In this document: in pieces, positions 39,492 through 52,540 of the stretch
How positions within the stretch are numbered: the first letter of the stretch is position 1
Layout: each line of letters starts with the position of its first letter
Origin: Bacillus mesophilus
GTDB taxonomy: Bacteria > Bacillota > Bacilli > Bacillales > SA4
NCBI RefSeq assembly: GCF_011008845.1
Contig: NZ_JAAIWM010000014.1
Location: forward strand, 1-55,609
DNA: 55,609 nucleotides
Direction of reading: 5' to 3'
Position numbers and translations under genes: made by a program
Notes under the pieces: generated by a model
What the model was told of the DNA's origin: nothing
Seen by the model: only the letters and a program-made list of their open reading frames with translations
The model's database searches: none

Positions 39492-40367
39492 TTAATCATT
39501 ATATCTGTTGAAAGGCATTCCTGTTCGTAGTACTCCTTTTGTTTCAATTCCACCAAGACCCTTTTGACCTGTTAGTGTGTTTCTCACCACATCCCACACA
39601 TTAATATGATCCATAAACGGCGTAAAGCTAATTTTTGCTACGATATATACAGGATCTAGTGCATGAATATTAACTCGTGAAGGTGAACTTGCAAAGTTAG
39701 CTCCCGCTCTAATTAGGGATTCAAAGTGAGATTGACAGGCACCAGCAAAGATTACCAATTGATCTAGATTAGGAACCTTCTTTCTAGCTTCCATAACCGT
39801 ACGAACAAAATGTCTTGAATGTCGATATGCCTTTAAGTCAGACACTTTTCCCTTTGACTTAGAATAAGCATCATGGCCAGTTATAACTAAAATATCTGGT
39901 CGAATCTTTTCAATTAGGCCACCAATTCTTTCAGGCATCTCCTTTTCATTACAATGTACGCCGTAAACTGGTACACCTATTTTCTCATAAAGAGATAAGC
40001 ATTTTTTCAAATAGGTAGGGTCTCCGTCAAGATGGAGAACCTTGCCAGGCATTTGGAAAAACTCATACTCTCCCTGATACCCATTTGTGGCTAGATATTC
40101 ACTTTTCTCTCTTGTTAAATGATAATCTTGTTTAAATAGTGAAAAAGAACTTTCTTGTTTAGCCAATTCTTCTGTCATATAGCGCTTTTGTTCTATATCA
40201 TCTATAAGCTTTAGATCTGAGTAAGGAGCATCCGCTATTAACCTCATATCCTCACCATAAAGTAATACTTTTTTTACTCCATCTACATCCCTGATCTCAA
40301 TAATCCTAAATAGTAAATCACAATTATATGACAAGCGAGCAACTCTCGCTCCAACCCGCAACTCCAT
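39492..40367 (-). CDS. yabG: Sporulation-specific protease YabG
   Basis: A 291-residue spore-coat-associated cysteine-type protease of peptidase family U57. In B. subtilis it is made late in the mother cell and processes coat proteins such as SpoIVA and SafA. Conserved segments include KVLHLDGDPTYLKKCL, DILVITGHDAY and VIFAGACQSHFE, where H and C are candidate catalytic residues. ATG at 40367 has GGGAGGGAGAG directly upstream. A sigma-K-like promoter precedes it. Confidence 0.93.
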   Translation of the reverse strand: MELRVGARVARLSYNCDLLFRIIEIRDVDGVKKVLLYGEDMRLIADAPYSDLKLIDDIEQKRYMTEELAKQESSFSLFKQDYHLTREKSEYLATNGYQGEYEFFQMPGKVLHLDGDPTYLKKCLSLYEKIGVPVYGVHCNEKEMPERIGGLIEKIRPDILVITGHDAYSKSKGKVSDLKAYRHSRHFVRTVMEARKKVPNLDQLVIFAGACQSHFESLIRAGANFASSPSRVNIHALDPVYIVAKISFTPFMDHINVWDVVRNTLTGQKGLGGIETKGVLRTGMPFNRYND

Positions 40368-40423
40368 ATTCTCTCCCTCCCATAAATAATGGGGATTCGC
40401 TCACAATAGAATAACCCTCTCAA

Positions 40424-40451
40424 TAGCCTATGTAGCAATAAATGAAAAGTG
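40424..40451 (-). promoter_or_regulatory. Candidate yabG promoter (sigma-K type)
   Basis: CATAGGCTA (40424-40432) fits the sigma-K -10 CATANNNTA. CACT (40448-40451), 15 bp upstream, fits the short -35 (mACm) at three of four positions. Confidence 0.5.
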
Positions 40452-40567
40452 CATATCTAAGTGTTAAAGCTTTTATGAACAAGCGGAGCGGTACTACATA
40501 CAATGCAAAAATCAACACTGTCCTTAACTCATGAATATATTTAAAAAACCTAGCCATAAGACTAGAT

Positions 40568-41997
<1,430 letters not shown>

Positions 41998-42154
41998 TTT
42001 TTCCTCCGGAAGATGAAACTTTTATTCGTATTGTTTCGTCTTATATAGTAGATAATACCTTTATCTTATTAATTATGTACAGTTTGGCTTAAAATTTACG
42101 AAAACCCATTATTATACAACAAAAAAACAGGGGAGAAATCCCCTGTAACATTAC

Positions 42155-43351
42155 TTATTCTAAGATCTTTATTTTTACTGTTTTACGCCCCCAGCTGTAT
42201 GCTTGGGACTTAGTCGCAAAAAATACATCAATCTTATTTCCTCTTATTGCAGAACCTGTATCACCTGCAATTGCATATCCATAACCTTCTACATAAACCT
42301 TCGTGCCAAGAGGAATGACACTTGGATCAACAGCAATCACTTTAGCATTGGGATTAGCCTTTAGATTAATCCCTGTACTAGTAATACCTGAACAACCGTT
42401 ACAATAAGCAGTATAAGCTGTAGAGCTTACAGTAAACTCTTTCGCTACTTTACCACTTCCTCTAGAAACTTGTGGTTGTTTTACAACCTTTGTTCCAACT
42501 GCAACAATTCGGTCTTTGGTTTCTTTTAATGTCTCTGTTTTAAGTAGTTCTCTAGAAACCTCTTTACCATTCTCAATAATCACTTCATAATGCTTGGCAA
42601 CTTTCCCAGTCTCACCGTTATTCACGACCTTTTCAGTTCCCTTTGTTAAATTTGCATCTTTCTTGGTAACAACAGCATAATCTACGGATTCTTCCACTAC
42701 ATCGGTGACCTTTTCTACCCTAGTTACCGAAACGGTCAATTCTGCAACTACCATTTCTTCTAGCCCTGGTTCAACACGGTCCAATTCATTTAGTGTGATG
42801 CTCTGCTTTTCTAAAAAGTCAGCGACAGTAGTCGAAGTTGTCCATACCTGCTTTTCTTCTCCGCCAACATTCATTGTTAGTTGAAACGCACTTTCAACTA
42901 AAACTTCCATATTTGCCTTGATAGAAGCATTAAGTTTTGGTTCTACTTTATCATGTTCTGTTACTTTGATATTTTGCGAGTCTAATAGTTCTTGAACTGT
43001 CTCAGTTGTAGTCCAAATTTTGGTTTCTTCTTCGTTGATTACTAATTCAACTGGTATTGCAGCTTTCCAAATGACATTCATATCATCTTCTATGACGGTA
43101 TCTAAGCTTAGATTTACGAAATCCTCTTTTCGTAATTCTATCGCTTGCTCTGACAAGACGTCTCCAACAGTGTTAGCATGTGTCCTGATCACTTGATCTT
43201 CACCGTTTACTGTCAGTGTAACAGTTTCCTTCGTTTCCTCATATACTGCATAAGATGTTATACCTGCAAAGACTAGGAAACTAGTAACCAGTACTACAAT
43301 CTTCTTAGCTGTCATAGGTGCGGAAAACAGCTTTTTCATGTTATTAATCAC
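42155..43351 (-). CDS. yabE: Cell-wall-active protein with DUF348, G5 and 3D domains (YabE-like)
   Basis: Predicted exported resuscitation-factor-like protein. After a signal anchor (~14-35) come three DUF348 repeats (~40-210), a G5 domain (~215-290; VTRVEKVTDVVEESVDYAV) and a C-terminal 3D domain. The latter's conserved aspartates are in AVDPSVIPLG, AGDTG and IDVFF. It is likely to act on peptidoglycan. GTG at 43351 follows AAGGAGG by 11 bases; the ATG four codons later is the alternative. In B. subtilis yabE is controlled by an antisense RNA; I saw no clear counterpart. Confidence 0.92.
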   Translation of the reverse strand: MINNMKKLFSAPMTAKKIVVLVTSFLVFAGITSYAVYEETKETVTLTVNGEDQVIRTHANTVGDVLSEQAIELRKEDFVNLSLDTVIEDDMNVIWKAAIPVELVINEEETKIWTTTETVQELLDSQNIKVTEHDKVEPKLNASIKANMEVLVESAFQLTMNVGGEEKQVWTTSTTVADFLEKQSITLNELDRVEPGLEEMVVAELTVSVTRVEKVTDVVEESVDYAVVTKKDANLTKGTEKVVNNGETGKVAKHYEVIIENGKEVSRELLKTETLKETKDRIVAVGTKVVKQPQVSRGSGKVAKEFTVSSTAYTAYCNGCSGITSTGINLKANPNAKVIAVDPSVIPLGTKVYVEGYGYAIAGDTGSAIRGNKIDVFFATKSQAYSWGRKTVKIKILE

Positions 43352-43576
43352 GATGAAAAACGCCTCCTTCTCTACTTGAGAGATTATAAAGAGTAATATC
43401 TTTTTTGTCAAATCTCCTCTTGCTCGGACCGTATACCCTATTATGAACAACTAGTTCAAAATTTTAAAGGAAGACTTATCGACAAGGTTATCCTATGAAG
43501 GGAAGGAGACATGTAGAACTTTTTTAAAATACAAAGTAAATGGACATGTTTGGTATTATTTCGACATTATTTACTA

Positions 43577-44344
43577 TTATTTGATGTTAAATATTTGACG
43601 AGCATTGTCGTACGTTTTTTGGACAACCTCTTCGTATGAAATTCCCTTTAACTCTGCAATTTCCTTCGCAACTAAAGCCACATAACTTGGTTCGTTTCTC
43701 TTTCCACGGAAAGGGTGTGGTGCTAAGTAAGGACAATCTGTTTCAATTAAAAGATGTTCTAACGGCAGCTCTTGTGCAACTTCCTTTGGCTTTTTAGCAT
43801 TTTTAAACGTTACGGGACCACCAAATGAAATATAAAAATTCATAGCTATACATTCCTTCGCTACTTCTAAGCTCCCGCTATAGCAATGCATAATACCCCC
43901 AACCTCTGAAGCCTTTTCTTCTTTTAAAATATCAACAATATCCTGCGTAGCTTCACGATTATGAATAATAATCGGTAGCTTTACCCGTTTAGCTAGTTGG
44001 ATTTGTTTGCGAAATACTTCTTTTTGAATTTCCTTCGGAGATTTATCCCAGTGATAATCTAGCCCCATCTCCCCTATTGCAACCACTTTAGGGTGAGAAG
44101 CAAGCTCTTCAATCCACTTAAGATCTTCTTCTGTCATATCTATAGCATCAACAGGATGCCAGCCAACAGACGCATAAAGAAAAGGATATGTTTCTGCAAG
44201 ATGTAGTGCCTTCTTTATAGTAGTTCGGTCAAACCCTACCACCACCATATTATGAACACCCTGCTCCTGCGCTCTTGTAATAACTTCTTCTAAATCATCA
44301 TTAAATTGTTCTGCATTTAAATGTACATGTGTATCAAATAGCAT
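43577..44344 (-). CDS. tatD: TatD family metal-dependent hydrolase (YabD)
   Basis: A 255-residue TIM-barrel hydrolase of the TatD DNase family: DTHVHLN (metal ligands H6, H8), GEMGLDYHWD (glutamate ligand), IIIHNRE, MHCYSGS and ETDCPYLAPHP. DNA 3' end processing and repair are known for relatives; the role in Bacillus is not fixed. ATG at 44344 follows AAAGGAG by seven bases. It lies between metS and yabE. Confidence 0.95.
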   Translation of the reverse strand: MLFDTHVHLNAEQFNDDLEEVITRAQEQGVHNMVVVGFDRTTIKKALHLAETYPFLYASVGWHPVDAIDMTEEDLKWIEELASHPKVVAIGEMGLDYHWDKSPKEIQKEVFRKQIQLAKRVKLPIIIHNREATQDIVDILKEEKASEVGGIMHCYSGSLEVAKECIAMNFYISFGGPVTFKNAKKPKEVAQELPLEHLLIETDCPYLAPHPFRGKRNEPSYVALVAKEIAELKGISYEEVVQKTYDNARQIFNIK

Positions 44345-44464
44345 AGACAATCTCCTTTTGTTATTTTATCATGTATTTTCATGTCATAGCTTACGGTCAC
44401 CTTACAATTATATTACAAATACAAGCTAACTTATTTCCTTTCTCTGGTTTCCTATCCTAAAGAA

Positions 44465-44503
44465 AAGAAACAGATAGGTGCATAGACACCTATCTTATTA
44501 AAG
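44465..44503 (-). terminator. Terminator after metS
   Basis: AGATAGGTG / CACCTATCT stem 15-20 bp after the metS stop, with TTTCTTTTC following on the minus strand. Confidence 0.75.
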
Positions 44504-44510
44504 TTACCTA

Positions 44511-46457
<1,947 letters not shown>

Positions 46458-46491
46458 TTAATAGCCCCCTATCTTCAGTACTCAAGTTAAT

Positions 46492-46520
46492 ATGATATTT
46501 ACCTTTTATTATCTTATCAA
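46492..46520 (-). promoter_or_regulatory. Predicted metS promoter
   Basis: TTGATA (46515-46520), 17-bp spacer, TATCAT (46492-46497). The predicted start is about 28 bp before the ATG, too short a leader for a T-box. Confidence 0.6.
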
Positions 46521-46723
46521 AAAATATGAATTTATAAAGAAATTAACGAAAATATATATAGTCCACTTGTGTTTTATCTGGCTAAATAGATAAAAGGCAA
46601 TGAAGTTTTATTGCCAATACATTCATCTATTCCTATTATTGAGGATATTTATACATTCATGGTGTTTCAAAAATTTGTAAACGGGTAGTAAATAAATGTG
46701 GGTATATTTCCCAAGTGAATATT

Positions 46724-46751
46724 TGTCGAATATCTATTGTTTTTTGTCGAA
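46724..46751 (+). promoter_or_regulatory. Upstream pair of Spo0A boxes in the metS-abrB region
   Basis: Two perfect TGTCGAA boxes at 46724-46730 and 46745-46751, start-to-start distance 21 bp (two helical turns). A possible second abrB promoter (TTGTTT 46737-46742, 16 bp, TATAAT 46759-46764) overlaps the second box. Confidence 0.6.
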
Positions 46752-46857
46752 TTAAATTTATAATAAAGTTTTAAAAAGTAAAATCTTGTATATCCTTAGT
46801 TTCCCGGTATTACAGTATTTTGTAATAAAAAATTCACATCTTTTTACAGTTTTATGA

Positions 46858-46886
46858 TTGACTGGTTTGGGAATCACTGGTATTAT
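46858..46886 (+). promoter_or_regulatory. abrB promoter (sigma-A)
   Basis: TTGACT (46858-46863), 17-bp spacer, TATTAT (46881-46886). It sits just upstream of two Spo0A boxes, the arrangement by which Spo0A-P represses abrB in B. subtilis. Confidence 0.75.
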
Positions 46887-46900
46887 ATATTTAAAGTTTA

Positions 46901-46917
46901 TGTCGAATTATGACGAA
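46901..46917 (+). promoter_or_regulatory. Spo0A operator of abrB (two boxes)
   Basis: TGTCGAA (46901-46907) and TGACGAA (46911-46917), both matching TGNCGAA, spaced 10 bp and placed downstream of the predicted start point. This is the classical repressing position. Confidence 0.8.
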
Positions 46918-46968
46918 AAACAATGAAATTTGTTATAAATGATTTTAGGGAGAGGGGACTGTTTATTA

Positions 46969-47253
46969 ATGAAATCTACAGGGATTGTTCGTAAGGTTGA
47001 TGAATTAGGTCGTGTTGTAATTCCAATAGAGTTAAGACGTACTCTAGGAATTGCAGAAAAGGATTCTTTGGAAATATACGTGGATGATGAGAGAATCATC
47101 TTAAAAAAATATAAGCCAAACATGACTTGTCACGTTACTGGTGAAGTTAGTGAAGATAACTTAGCACTAGCTGGAGGTAAGATTATTCTAAGCCGTGAAG
47201 GTGCAGAACAGATCTTAAACGAACTTCAAGGTACTTTTACTACAAATAAATAA
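46969..47253 (+). CDS. abrB: Transition state regulator AbrB
   Basis: The only plus-strand protein gene here. AbrB is a tetrameric DNA-binding repressor of post-exponential genes, itself repressed by Spo0A-P. The 94 residues have the N-terminal swapped-hairpin domain (KSTGIVRKVDELGRVVIPIE) and the C-terminal multimerisation region with NMTCHVTGEVSEDNLALAGG. C54, conserved in B. subtilis AbrB, is present. Start at ATG 46969, with AGGGG 11 bases upstream. Known targets in this window would include spoVG. Confidence 0.97.
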   Translation: MKSTGIVRKVDELGRVVIPIELRRTLGIAEKDSLEIYVDDERIILKKYKPNMTCHVTGEVSEDNLALAGGKIILSREGAEQILNELQGTFTTNK

Positions 47254-47280
47254 TTCATAACCGCAAACATGCGATGATAT

Positions 47281-47312
47281 AAAAAGAGCATACCTAACGG
47301 ATGCTCTTTTTT
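47281..47312. terminator. Terminator after abrB
   Basis: AAAAAGAGCAT / ATGCTCTTTTTT stem, 27 bp after the abrB stop; T-rich on the plus strand and A-rich before, so it may serve both abrB and rsmI. Confidence 0.85.
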
Positions 47313-47344
47313 GTGTTATATGAAAGTAAAAATTTTTGGAATGC

Positions 47345-47393
47345 TTTAATCTAGCTCAACCCCCTCGAGGCTAAAGGGGGCGCTTGTGCCTTT
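47345..47393 (-). repeat. Reduced copy of the palindromic intergenic repeat
   Basis: On the minus strand it starts AAAAGGCACAAGCGCCC, then TTTAGCCTCGAGGGGG, and ends TTGAGCTAGATTA. These are the same outer blocks as at 20583-20706 (start AAAAGCGG..GCCC..TTAGCC, end GGGG..GAGCTAGA-like) with the central hairpin missing. It lies just after the rsmI stop. Confidence 0.5.
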
Positions 47394-47400
47394 TGTTCTA

Positions 47401-48282
47401 TTAGTCATTAATATGGAACTCTTCATAAATTTCTCTTTTTGCTCGATTTCGGTCTATTGCAACTTTTTTTATTGCTTCTTTAGATGTCAAATTCTTCTGT
47501 TCTATGTACCAATTCACGTGTTGTTTCGGTGTCAGATCAGTCCACCAATTAGTTTCTTCTTTGCTTTCCTCTTCAGCGGATCCTTCTACTAATATACAGC
47601 ATTCTCCCTTGATTTCAGATTGACCTTCTAACCACTCTTCTACCTCACCGATATCTCCTCTTATAAATTCTTCAAACTTTTTAGTAAGTTCTCTACATAT
47701 CACAATCCTTCTTGTATCTCCCAACACCTCTGCCATGGCTTTAACTGTCTCTTTTATCCGATGAGGAGATTCGTAAAAAATCATGGTCGTTTGTTGAAAT
47801 TTCAAACGCTCAAGTTCCTTTTTCTTATCCTTCTTTTGCCTTGGAAGAAATCCAAAAAATGAAAAGCTTTGTGGAGGAAGCCCTGACGCTGTTAATGCAG
47901 TTACTGCTGCATTAGGACCTGGAAGTGGTATAACAGGAAACCCAAATTGAAGTGCTAAGATAACCAACTCATAGCCTGGATCAGATATAGTGGGCATACC
48001 AGCATCACTTACTAGTGCTATTCTTTTCCCTTGTTTCAAGTCTTCGATTAGCCTCTCACCGCTCTTTTCCTTGTTATGTTCGTGATAACTAGTTATAGGA
48101 GTTTGTATATCAAAATAGTTACAAAGCTTCCTAGTTACCCTTGTATCCTCTGCAGCAATCACAGCAGATTCTTTTAAAATTCGAATCGCACGAAATGTCA
48201 TGTCTTCCAAATTACCAATTGGGGTTGGGACTAAATATAATGCCCCGCTCTCTTCATTATGAAAGCTTTTCTGTTGTAGCAT
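47401..48282 (-). CDS. rsmI: 16S rRNA (cytidine1402-2'-O)-methyltransferase
   Basis: SAM-dependent methylation of C1402 in the 16S decoding centre. The 293 residues belong to the tetrapyrrole methylase fold: [42 protein letters not shown] and [11 protein letters not shown] at 48282 follows GAGAGG by eight bases. It overlaps yazA by 26 bp and ends the yabB-yazA-rsmI set of RNA-related genes. Confidence 0.96.
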   Translation of the reverse strand: MLQQKSFHNEESGALYLVPTPIGNLEDMTFRAIRILKESAVIAAEDTRVTRKLCNYFDIQTPITSYHEHNKEKSGERLIEDLKQGKRIALVSDAGMPTISDPGYELVILALQFGFPVIPLPGPNAAVTALTASGLPPQSFSFFGFLPRQKKDKKKELERLKFQQTTMIFYESPHRIKETVKAMAEVLGDTRRIVICRELTKKFEEFIRGDIGEVEEWLEGQSEIKGECCILVEGSAEEESKEETNWWTDLTPKQHVNWYIEQKNLTSKEAIKKVAIDRNRAKREIYEEFHIND

Positions 48283-48544
48283 AATTAACACCTCTCTCTT
48301 CTAGAAATTTCTCTTTTGCTTTTCTTGATAATTGTTTAAACCTATATTCAGCAGACATTGCTAATTGCTTTGTAGAAAAAATTTCATAATAAAGAAGAAA
48401 TACAGGATTCCGAGCTCTTGTATATTTTGCACCTTTTCCTTCATTATGTTTATCTATTCTCTGTTCAAGATTATTGGTATAACCACCGTAAAAACTTCCA
48501 TCTTTACAGGACAATACATAAAAATAATGATTAGGAGTCTCCAT
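48257..48544 (-). CDS. yazA: GIY-YIG nuclease family protein (YazA-like)
   Basis: A 95-residue single-domain GIY-YIG protein: [26 protein letters not shown] and [10 protein letters not shown]. It resembles the SLX1/UvrC nuclease core, but whether it cuts DNA is unknown. ATG at 48544 is chosen by homology; the nearest AAGGAGG is 15 bases away, so it may depend on coupling with yabB, which it overlaps by 14 bp. It also overlaps rsmI. Confidence 0.92.
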   Translation of the reverse strand: METPNHYFYVLSCKDGSFYGGYTNNLEQRIDKHNEGKGAKYTRARNPVFLLYYEIFSTKQLAMSAEYRFKQLSRKAKEKFLEERGVNYATTEKLS

Positions 48545-49274
48545 AGAGAATGGTGTGAACCTCCTTTGTATATTCTCCATTCTTATCGTATACAACAAGG
48601 GGAGGTAAAATCTTTAAATCCGGTTTACCATCCTTAATTCCTTCTATTAATAAAGTATTAGCTTCTTTTCCCTCTTTCGGGTATACAAATTGGAGTCTCT
48701 TCGGTTCTAATCGGTATGCTCTCATTAGCGTAATAATATCCAAAAGCCTACCAGGTCTGTGAACAAATGCCACCTTTGCCCCTGGTCGTGCTAGCTGACT
48801 ACTCACTCTAACCACATCCTCCAATGTACAAAATATTTCATGTCTTGCTATAGCCAAATGTTCATTCTTATTTTTCTCACTAGTCTCTGGAGTCGGAAAA
48901 TATGGTGGGTTACAAGTCACCACATCATACTTGCCATGCCCTAACAATTTAGGCATGTCCAATATGTTTCCATGAACTATATTAATTTGCTGATTCAAAT
49001 CATTATACTCAACACTTCGTTTTGCCATGTCAAAAATGCGTTCTTGAATCTCTATACCTGTAATATTACCCTTTGTTCGTGTACTTAATAATAAAGGGAT
49101 TACCCCATTACCCGTACATAGATCAATAAGGTTCCCCTTTTGAATAGGTACATAAACAAACCGAGACAATAGAACAGTATCTAAAGAAAAGGCAAACACA
49201 GATGGACTCTGTATAATTCTTAAATTTTCCGCTAAAAGGTAATCTAGGCGCTCATCATTATGTAGGTCTACCAT
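48531..49274 (-). CDS. yabB: tRNA1(Val) (adenine37-N6)-methyltransferase-like protein (YabB)
   Basis: Rossmann-fold methyltransferase of 247 residues with [10 protein letters not shown] (51-60, SAM-binding motif I) and NPPY (122-125, typical of N6-adenine methylases). It is related to E. coli TrmN6/YfiC; activity on tRNA in Bacillus is inferred. ATG at 49274 follows AAAGGA by about eight bases and gives the family start [14 protein letters not shown]; 21 codons upstream are rejected. Confidence 0.92.
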   Translation of the reverse strand: MVDLHNDERLDYLLAENLRIIQSPSVFAFSLDTVLLSRFVYVPIQKGNLIDLCTGNGVIPLLLSTRTKGNITGIEIQERIFDMAKRSVEYNDLNQQINIVHGNILDMPKLLGHGKYDVVTCNPPYFPTPETSEKNKNEHLAIARHEIFCTLEDVVRVSSQLARPGAKVAFVHRPGRLLDIITLMRAYRLEPKRLQFVYPKEGKEANTLLIEGIKDGKPDLKILPPLVVYDKNGEYTKEVHTILYGDS

Positions 49275-49340
49275 TTCATTATTCCTTTCTAACCATTTTC
49301 TAAGGAAAATAGCCTTCCCTGGTTTAGGAAAGGCCATACA

Positions 49341-49700
49341 TTACTTCTTATTTAAAAAGGAGAGGCAGAATAAACAGTCTCCTTCTTTTCTGATGCTTCC
49401 ATAATGCACATTACAAATATGAAAACCCTCATGATATAGTCTAGCTAAATTATCATAGCCTTCACCTATATCAACAGGTTTGTTACTCTCTTTAATATCT
49501 TGCTGATTCTCGATTTGATTTTCCTCTTCTCTCACTGACTGGTCAAGCCGATTTCGCAAGTGTGCATTTTCTATTTTTATATGATTATTTTCTTCTAGAA
49601 GTTCGGCTAAATGCTGTTTGAGCTCGCCAAGTTGTTTATACAAATCACCGATTTGCTCTTCCATACTACTAACAGAGTCAAATATCTCTTTTTTATCCAC
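49341..49700 (-). CDS. yabA: Replication initiation control protein YabA
   Basis: Negative regulator of initiation that binds DnaA and DnaN. The 119 residues consist of an N-terminal coiled coil (~5-65) that tetramerises and a C-terminal zinc-binding domain with HICNVHYG and CLFC. GTG at 49700 gives the usual MDKKEIFD start; another GTG three codons upstream lies in the ribosome site. It is next to ricT and holB. Confidence 0.95.
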   Translation of the reverse strand: MDKKEIFDSVSSMEEQIGDLYKQLGELKQHLAELLEENNHIKIENAHLRNRLDQSVREEENQIENQQDIKESNKPVDIGEGYDNLARLYHEGFHICNVHYGSIRKEGDCLFCLSFLNKK

Positions 49701-49713
49701 TTGCTCCACCTCA

Positions 49714-50541
49714 TTAATCTGTAGCTTGGATAGAAACGGCTCCTTCTTGGATTAATTCATCAAGTGTATATTCAACAACACGCTCTATATCTGGTAGCTG
49801 AACTTGGATGAGGCGCTCAAGTATATTTAATCCAACTACTCTACCTAAACCATTAGGCGTCTTAATCGGCTCGCCAATATCAGGTAAGGCTTCTTTTGCC
49901 GTTTCATATTCGTCGTTTTCGTACTTTAAACAACACATTAAACGTCCACAAAGCCCCGATATTTTCGATGGGTTCAATGAAAGGTTTTGGTCCTTAGCCA
50001 TCTTGATTGATACTGGTTCAAAATCACCGAGAAATGTTGAACAACATAGCATTCTTCCACAGGGACCAATGCCGCCAAGCATTTTTGCTTCATCTCGTAC
50101 ACCAATTTGTCGTAGCTCTATTCTAGTACGGAAAATGGCTGCTAAATCTTTTACAAGCTCTCTAAAGTCTACTCTACCATCAGCAGTAAAGTAAAAGATT
50201 ACTTTATTTCTATCAAAGGTATACTCAACATCAACTAACTTCATATCTAGTCCATGCTCAATTACTTTTTCTTCACATACTTGATATGCTTCTAAAGCAG
50301 CCTTTTTATTCTCGTCTACTGTCATCTTATCCTTTGGATCAGCAATTCGTATTACTTTCTTTAAAGGTAAGACTACATCTTCAGCATCCACTTTTTTATT
50401 ACTAATCACAACTTTTCCGTATTCTATTCCACGGACTGTTTCGACAATGACAAATTCCTCATTAGGAATCGCAAATTCTGCTGGGTCAAAATAATATATT
50501 TTACCCGCTTTTTTAAAGCGGACTCCAACTACATCATACAA
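49714..50541 (-). CDS. ricT: RicT (YaaT), PSP1-domain subunit of the Y-complex
   Basis: Component of the RicA-RicF-RicT iron-sulfur complex that stimulates RNase Y processing and, in B. subtilis, the phosphorelay to Spo0A. The 275-residue PSP1 protein has cysteines C161, C166, C167 (GPCGRMLCC) and C198, C203, C204 (GLCGRLMCC), the likely cluster ligands. TTG at 50541 follows GGAGG by nine bases. It is 2 bp from holB. Confidence 0.95.
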   Translation of the reverse strand: MYDVVGVRFKKAGKIYYFDPAEFAIPNEEFVIVETVRGIEYGKVVISNKKVDAEDVVLPLKKVIRIADPKDKMTVDENKKAALEAYQVCEEKVIEHGLDMKLVDVEYTFDRNKVIFYFTADGRVDFRELVKDLAAIFRTRIELRQIGVRDEAKMLGGIGPCGRMLCCSTFLGDFEPVSIKMAKDQNLSLNPSKISGLCGRLMCCLKYENDEYETAKEALPDIGEPIKTPNGLGRVVGLNILERLIQVQLPDIERVVEYTLDELIQEGAVSIQATD

Positions 50542-50542
50542 G

Positions 50543-51535
50543 CTAGGATCCCTCCTGCAATTTAAGCACCAATTGCTCCATCATTAATTGTCCTTGCACA
50601 TTGGCGTTAAGGCGTTTTTTTGCCTCTAAGATAGCGGCCATTTTTTCAACAATACTTTTTTGTGATAGTTGAAGAGCTCTTTGTTTCATCTGCTCTAAAA
50701 TATCACGATACACAACCGCATCTTCCTCTCCAATTATAAAGGAAAGAATGTCTCTATAATAGAGCAATAATAAATCTAGACCAATTTCGACCTGTTCTCT
50801 TTCTTTAAAATGCTGAATCCATTTTTCCTGTATAAAAAATAAGCCAGCGGATGAATCTAGTACTTCACATAATTGTAACACTACTTTTCTAGCCTCTGCA
50901 AACCAATCATCCTGAGCAAGACTCTGAGCTTGATCAATACTGTTTGTAAGTTGAACAACTACTCTTGCTAACACTGGATTAATCCCTGCTTCAGTAAGCT
51001 GTTCAGATAAAATTTCCTTTGAAACAGTCATAGTTGATAAGGTTTGGCATCTTGAGATAATTGTATCTATCATTTTATTGATCTGCTCTGTTAATAGAAC
51101 AGCTGTTGTTCCTTCGTTAGGTTCTTCTAAAAACTTTAACAAGCTATTAGAAGCATTTATAGTCATTTTATCAGCATGGTTTATAATATAGAACTTTTGT
51201 TTAGATTCAACCCCAGTTTTTGAAAACTCTTCTTGTAGAAGTTGAATTTGTTGTTTCTTTATAGATAAACCATCTGGTTCTATTATATGAACATCTGGAT
51301 GATTACCAGATTCTATTCTTCGACAATTGACACAAGTATGACAAGGATTCATCTCACCATAAATATCTTTACAGAAGAGTGTTTTAGCTAGGAACTTGGC
51401 AATCTCTTTTTTTCCTGTTCCTCTCTTTCCCTCTAATAAATAAGCGTGGGCTAATCTATTTTTCTTTATACTATTGACTAGCATCCTTGTCACAACAGGC
51501 TGTTGAATTGAAAAATCTTCCCACGTCTTATTCAT
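50543..51535 (-). CDS. holB: DNA polymerase III delta' subunit
   Basis: Clamp-loader subunit that helps place the beta clamp on DNA. The 330-residue AAA+ protein has GKRGTGKK (36-43) in the P-loop position and a zinc site of C55, C65, C68 and C71. The usual sensor region SNSLLKFLEEPNEGT is present. Three closely spaced starts exist (GTG 51544, ATG 51541, ATG 51535); I chose the last by spacing from GTGAG and by family length. Confidence 0.94.
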   Translation of the reverse strand: MNKTWEDFSIQQPVVTRMLVNSIKKNRLAHAYLLEGKRGTGKKEIAKFLAKTLFCKDIYGEMNPCHTCVNCRRIESGNHPDVHIIEPDGLSIKKQQIQLLQEEFSKTGVESKQKFYIINHADKMTINASNSLLKFLEEPNEGTTAVLLTEQINKMIDTIISRCQTLSTMTVSKEILSEQLTEAGINPVLARVVVQLTNSIDQAQSLAQDDWFAEARKVVLQLCEVLDSSAGLFFIQEKWIQHFKEREQVEIGLDLLLLYYRDILSFIIGEEDAVVYRDILEQMKQRALQLSQKSIVEKMAAILEAKKRLNANVQGQLMMEQLVLKLQEGS

Positions 51536-51548
51536 ATCCATCACTCAC

Positions 51549-51989
51549 TTACGTATATAAGTTAATAAGCAGTCCTTTGATTTCTCCAATTTTGCCTAGA
51601 ATATCAATAGTTCCTTGCTCTTTTTTGACAATTTCATCTGTTAATTCAACCAAGCTACGATCAACTTTCTCAACGGTTCTTAGTGTTTGACTATGTCCAC
51701 TAGATGTCCAGCTATGCGATTGTTTAAGATCCATTCCATATTCAACTGCCTGTTTAACAAAATTCTTTACTAAACTTTTATATTTAGCTAAGTCCTTGAA
51801 GTTTCTTGAACGGGCAAGTCTCTCTCCTTGTCCTTCAATCTGAGACATTAGTTTATGAAGTTGATCCATTTGGAGCTTACTCTCCTGCTTTTGAACAATC
51901 TCTCCAAAGCGTGAGGATCCAACTGTAGATACCTTTTGATCATTTCTTGCCTTATCCAATGCTGGACGAAGATCTTGATTGATTTTCAT
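51549..51989 (-). CDS. yaaR: YaaR family protein (DUF327)
   Basis: A 146-residue, mostly helical, charged protein with the DUF327 pattern FKDLAKYKSLVKNFVKQAVEYG. No catalytic motif or membrane segment. Function is unknown. It is always found between darA (yaaQ) and holB in Bacilli, so a link to c-di-AMP sensing or replication is possible but unproven. ATG has GGAGG upstream. Confidence 0.9.
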   Translation of the reverse strand: MKINQDLRPALDKARNDQKVSTVGSSRFGEIVQKQESKLQMDQLHKLMSQIEGQGERLARSRNFKDLAKYKSLVKNFVKQAVEYGMDLKQSHSWTSSGHSQTLRTVEKVDRSLVELTDEIVKKEQGTIDILGKIGEIKGLLINLYT

Positions 51990-52005
51990 TACGTTTTTGC
52001 CTCCA

Positions 52006-52365
<360 letters not shown>

Positions 52366-52509
52366 TTATATACTATTCATTTTCTGATAAATGGTAATTG
52401 TTTCGTCATTTATACATCAATTTCCTCTATTATAAACAACTTCATCAATTTCTGAAAACTTTTTTAAGTGAAGAATAAAGTTAATGGTACAAAAGTTTCC
52501 TATTTAGGT

Positions 52510-52540
52510 AAAAAAAGCACCTCTTATAATGAAGTGCTTG
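52510..52540 (-). terminator. Terminator at the end of tmk
   Basis: AAGCACTTCA / GAGGTGCTT on the minus strand followed by seven T. The stem overlaps the last codons of tmk. Confidence 0.8.

Noticed and set aside
43560..43566. Perfect Spo0A box (minus strand) between tatD and yabE
   Set aside because: A single 7-bp match is expected several times by chance in 55 kb, and no supporting promoter geometry was seen.
46458..46520. T-box or S-box riboswitch for metS
   Set aside because: The predicted leader is only ~28 nt and no stem I, specifier loop or T-box sequence is visible.
46908..47123. 71-codon minus-strand frame opposite abrB
   Set aside because: Antisense shadow of abrB, whose plus-strand frame, ribosome site and promoter are clear.
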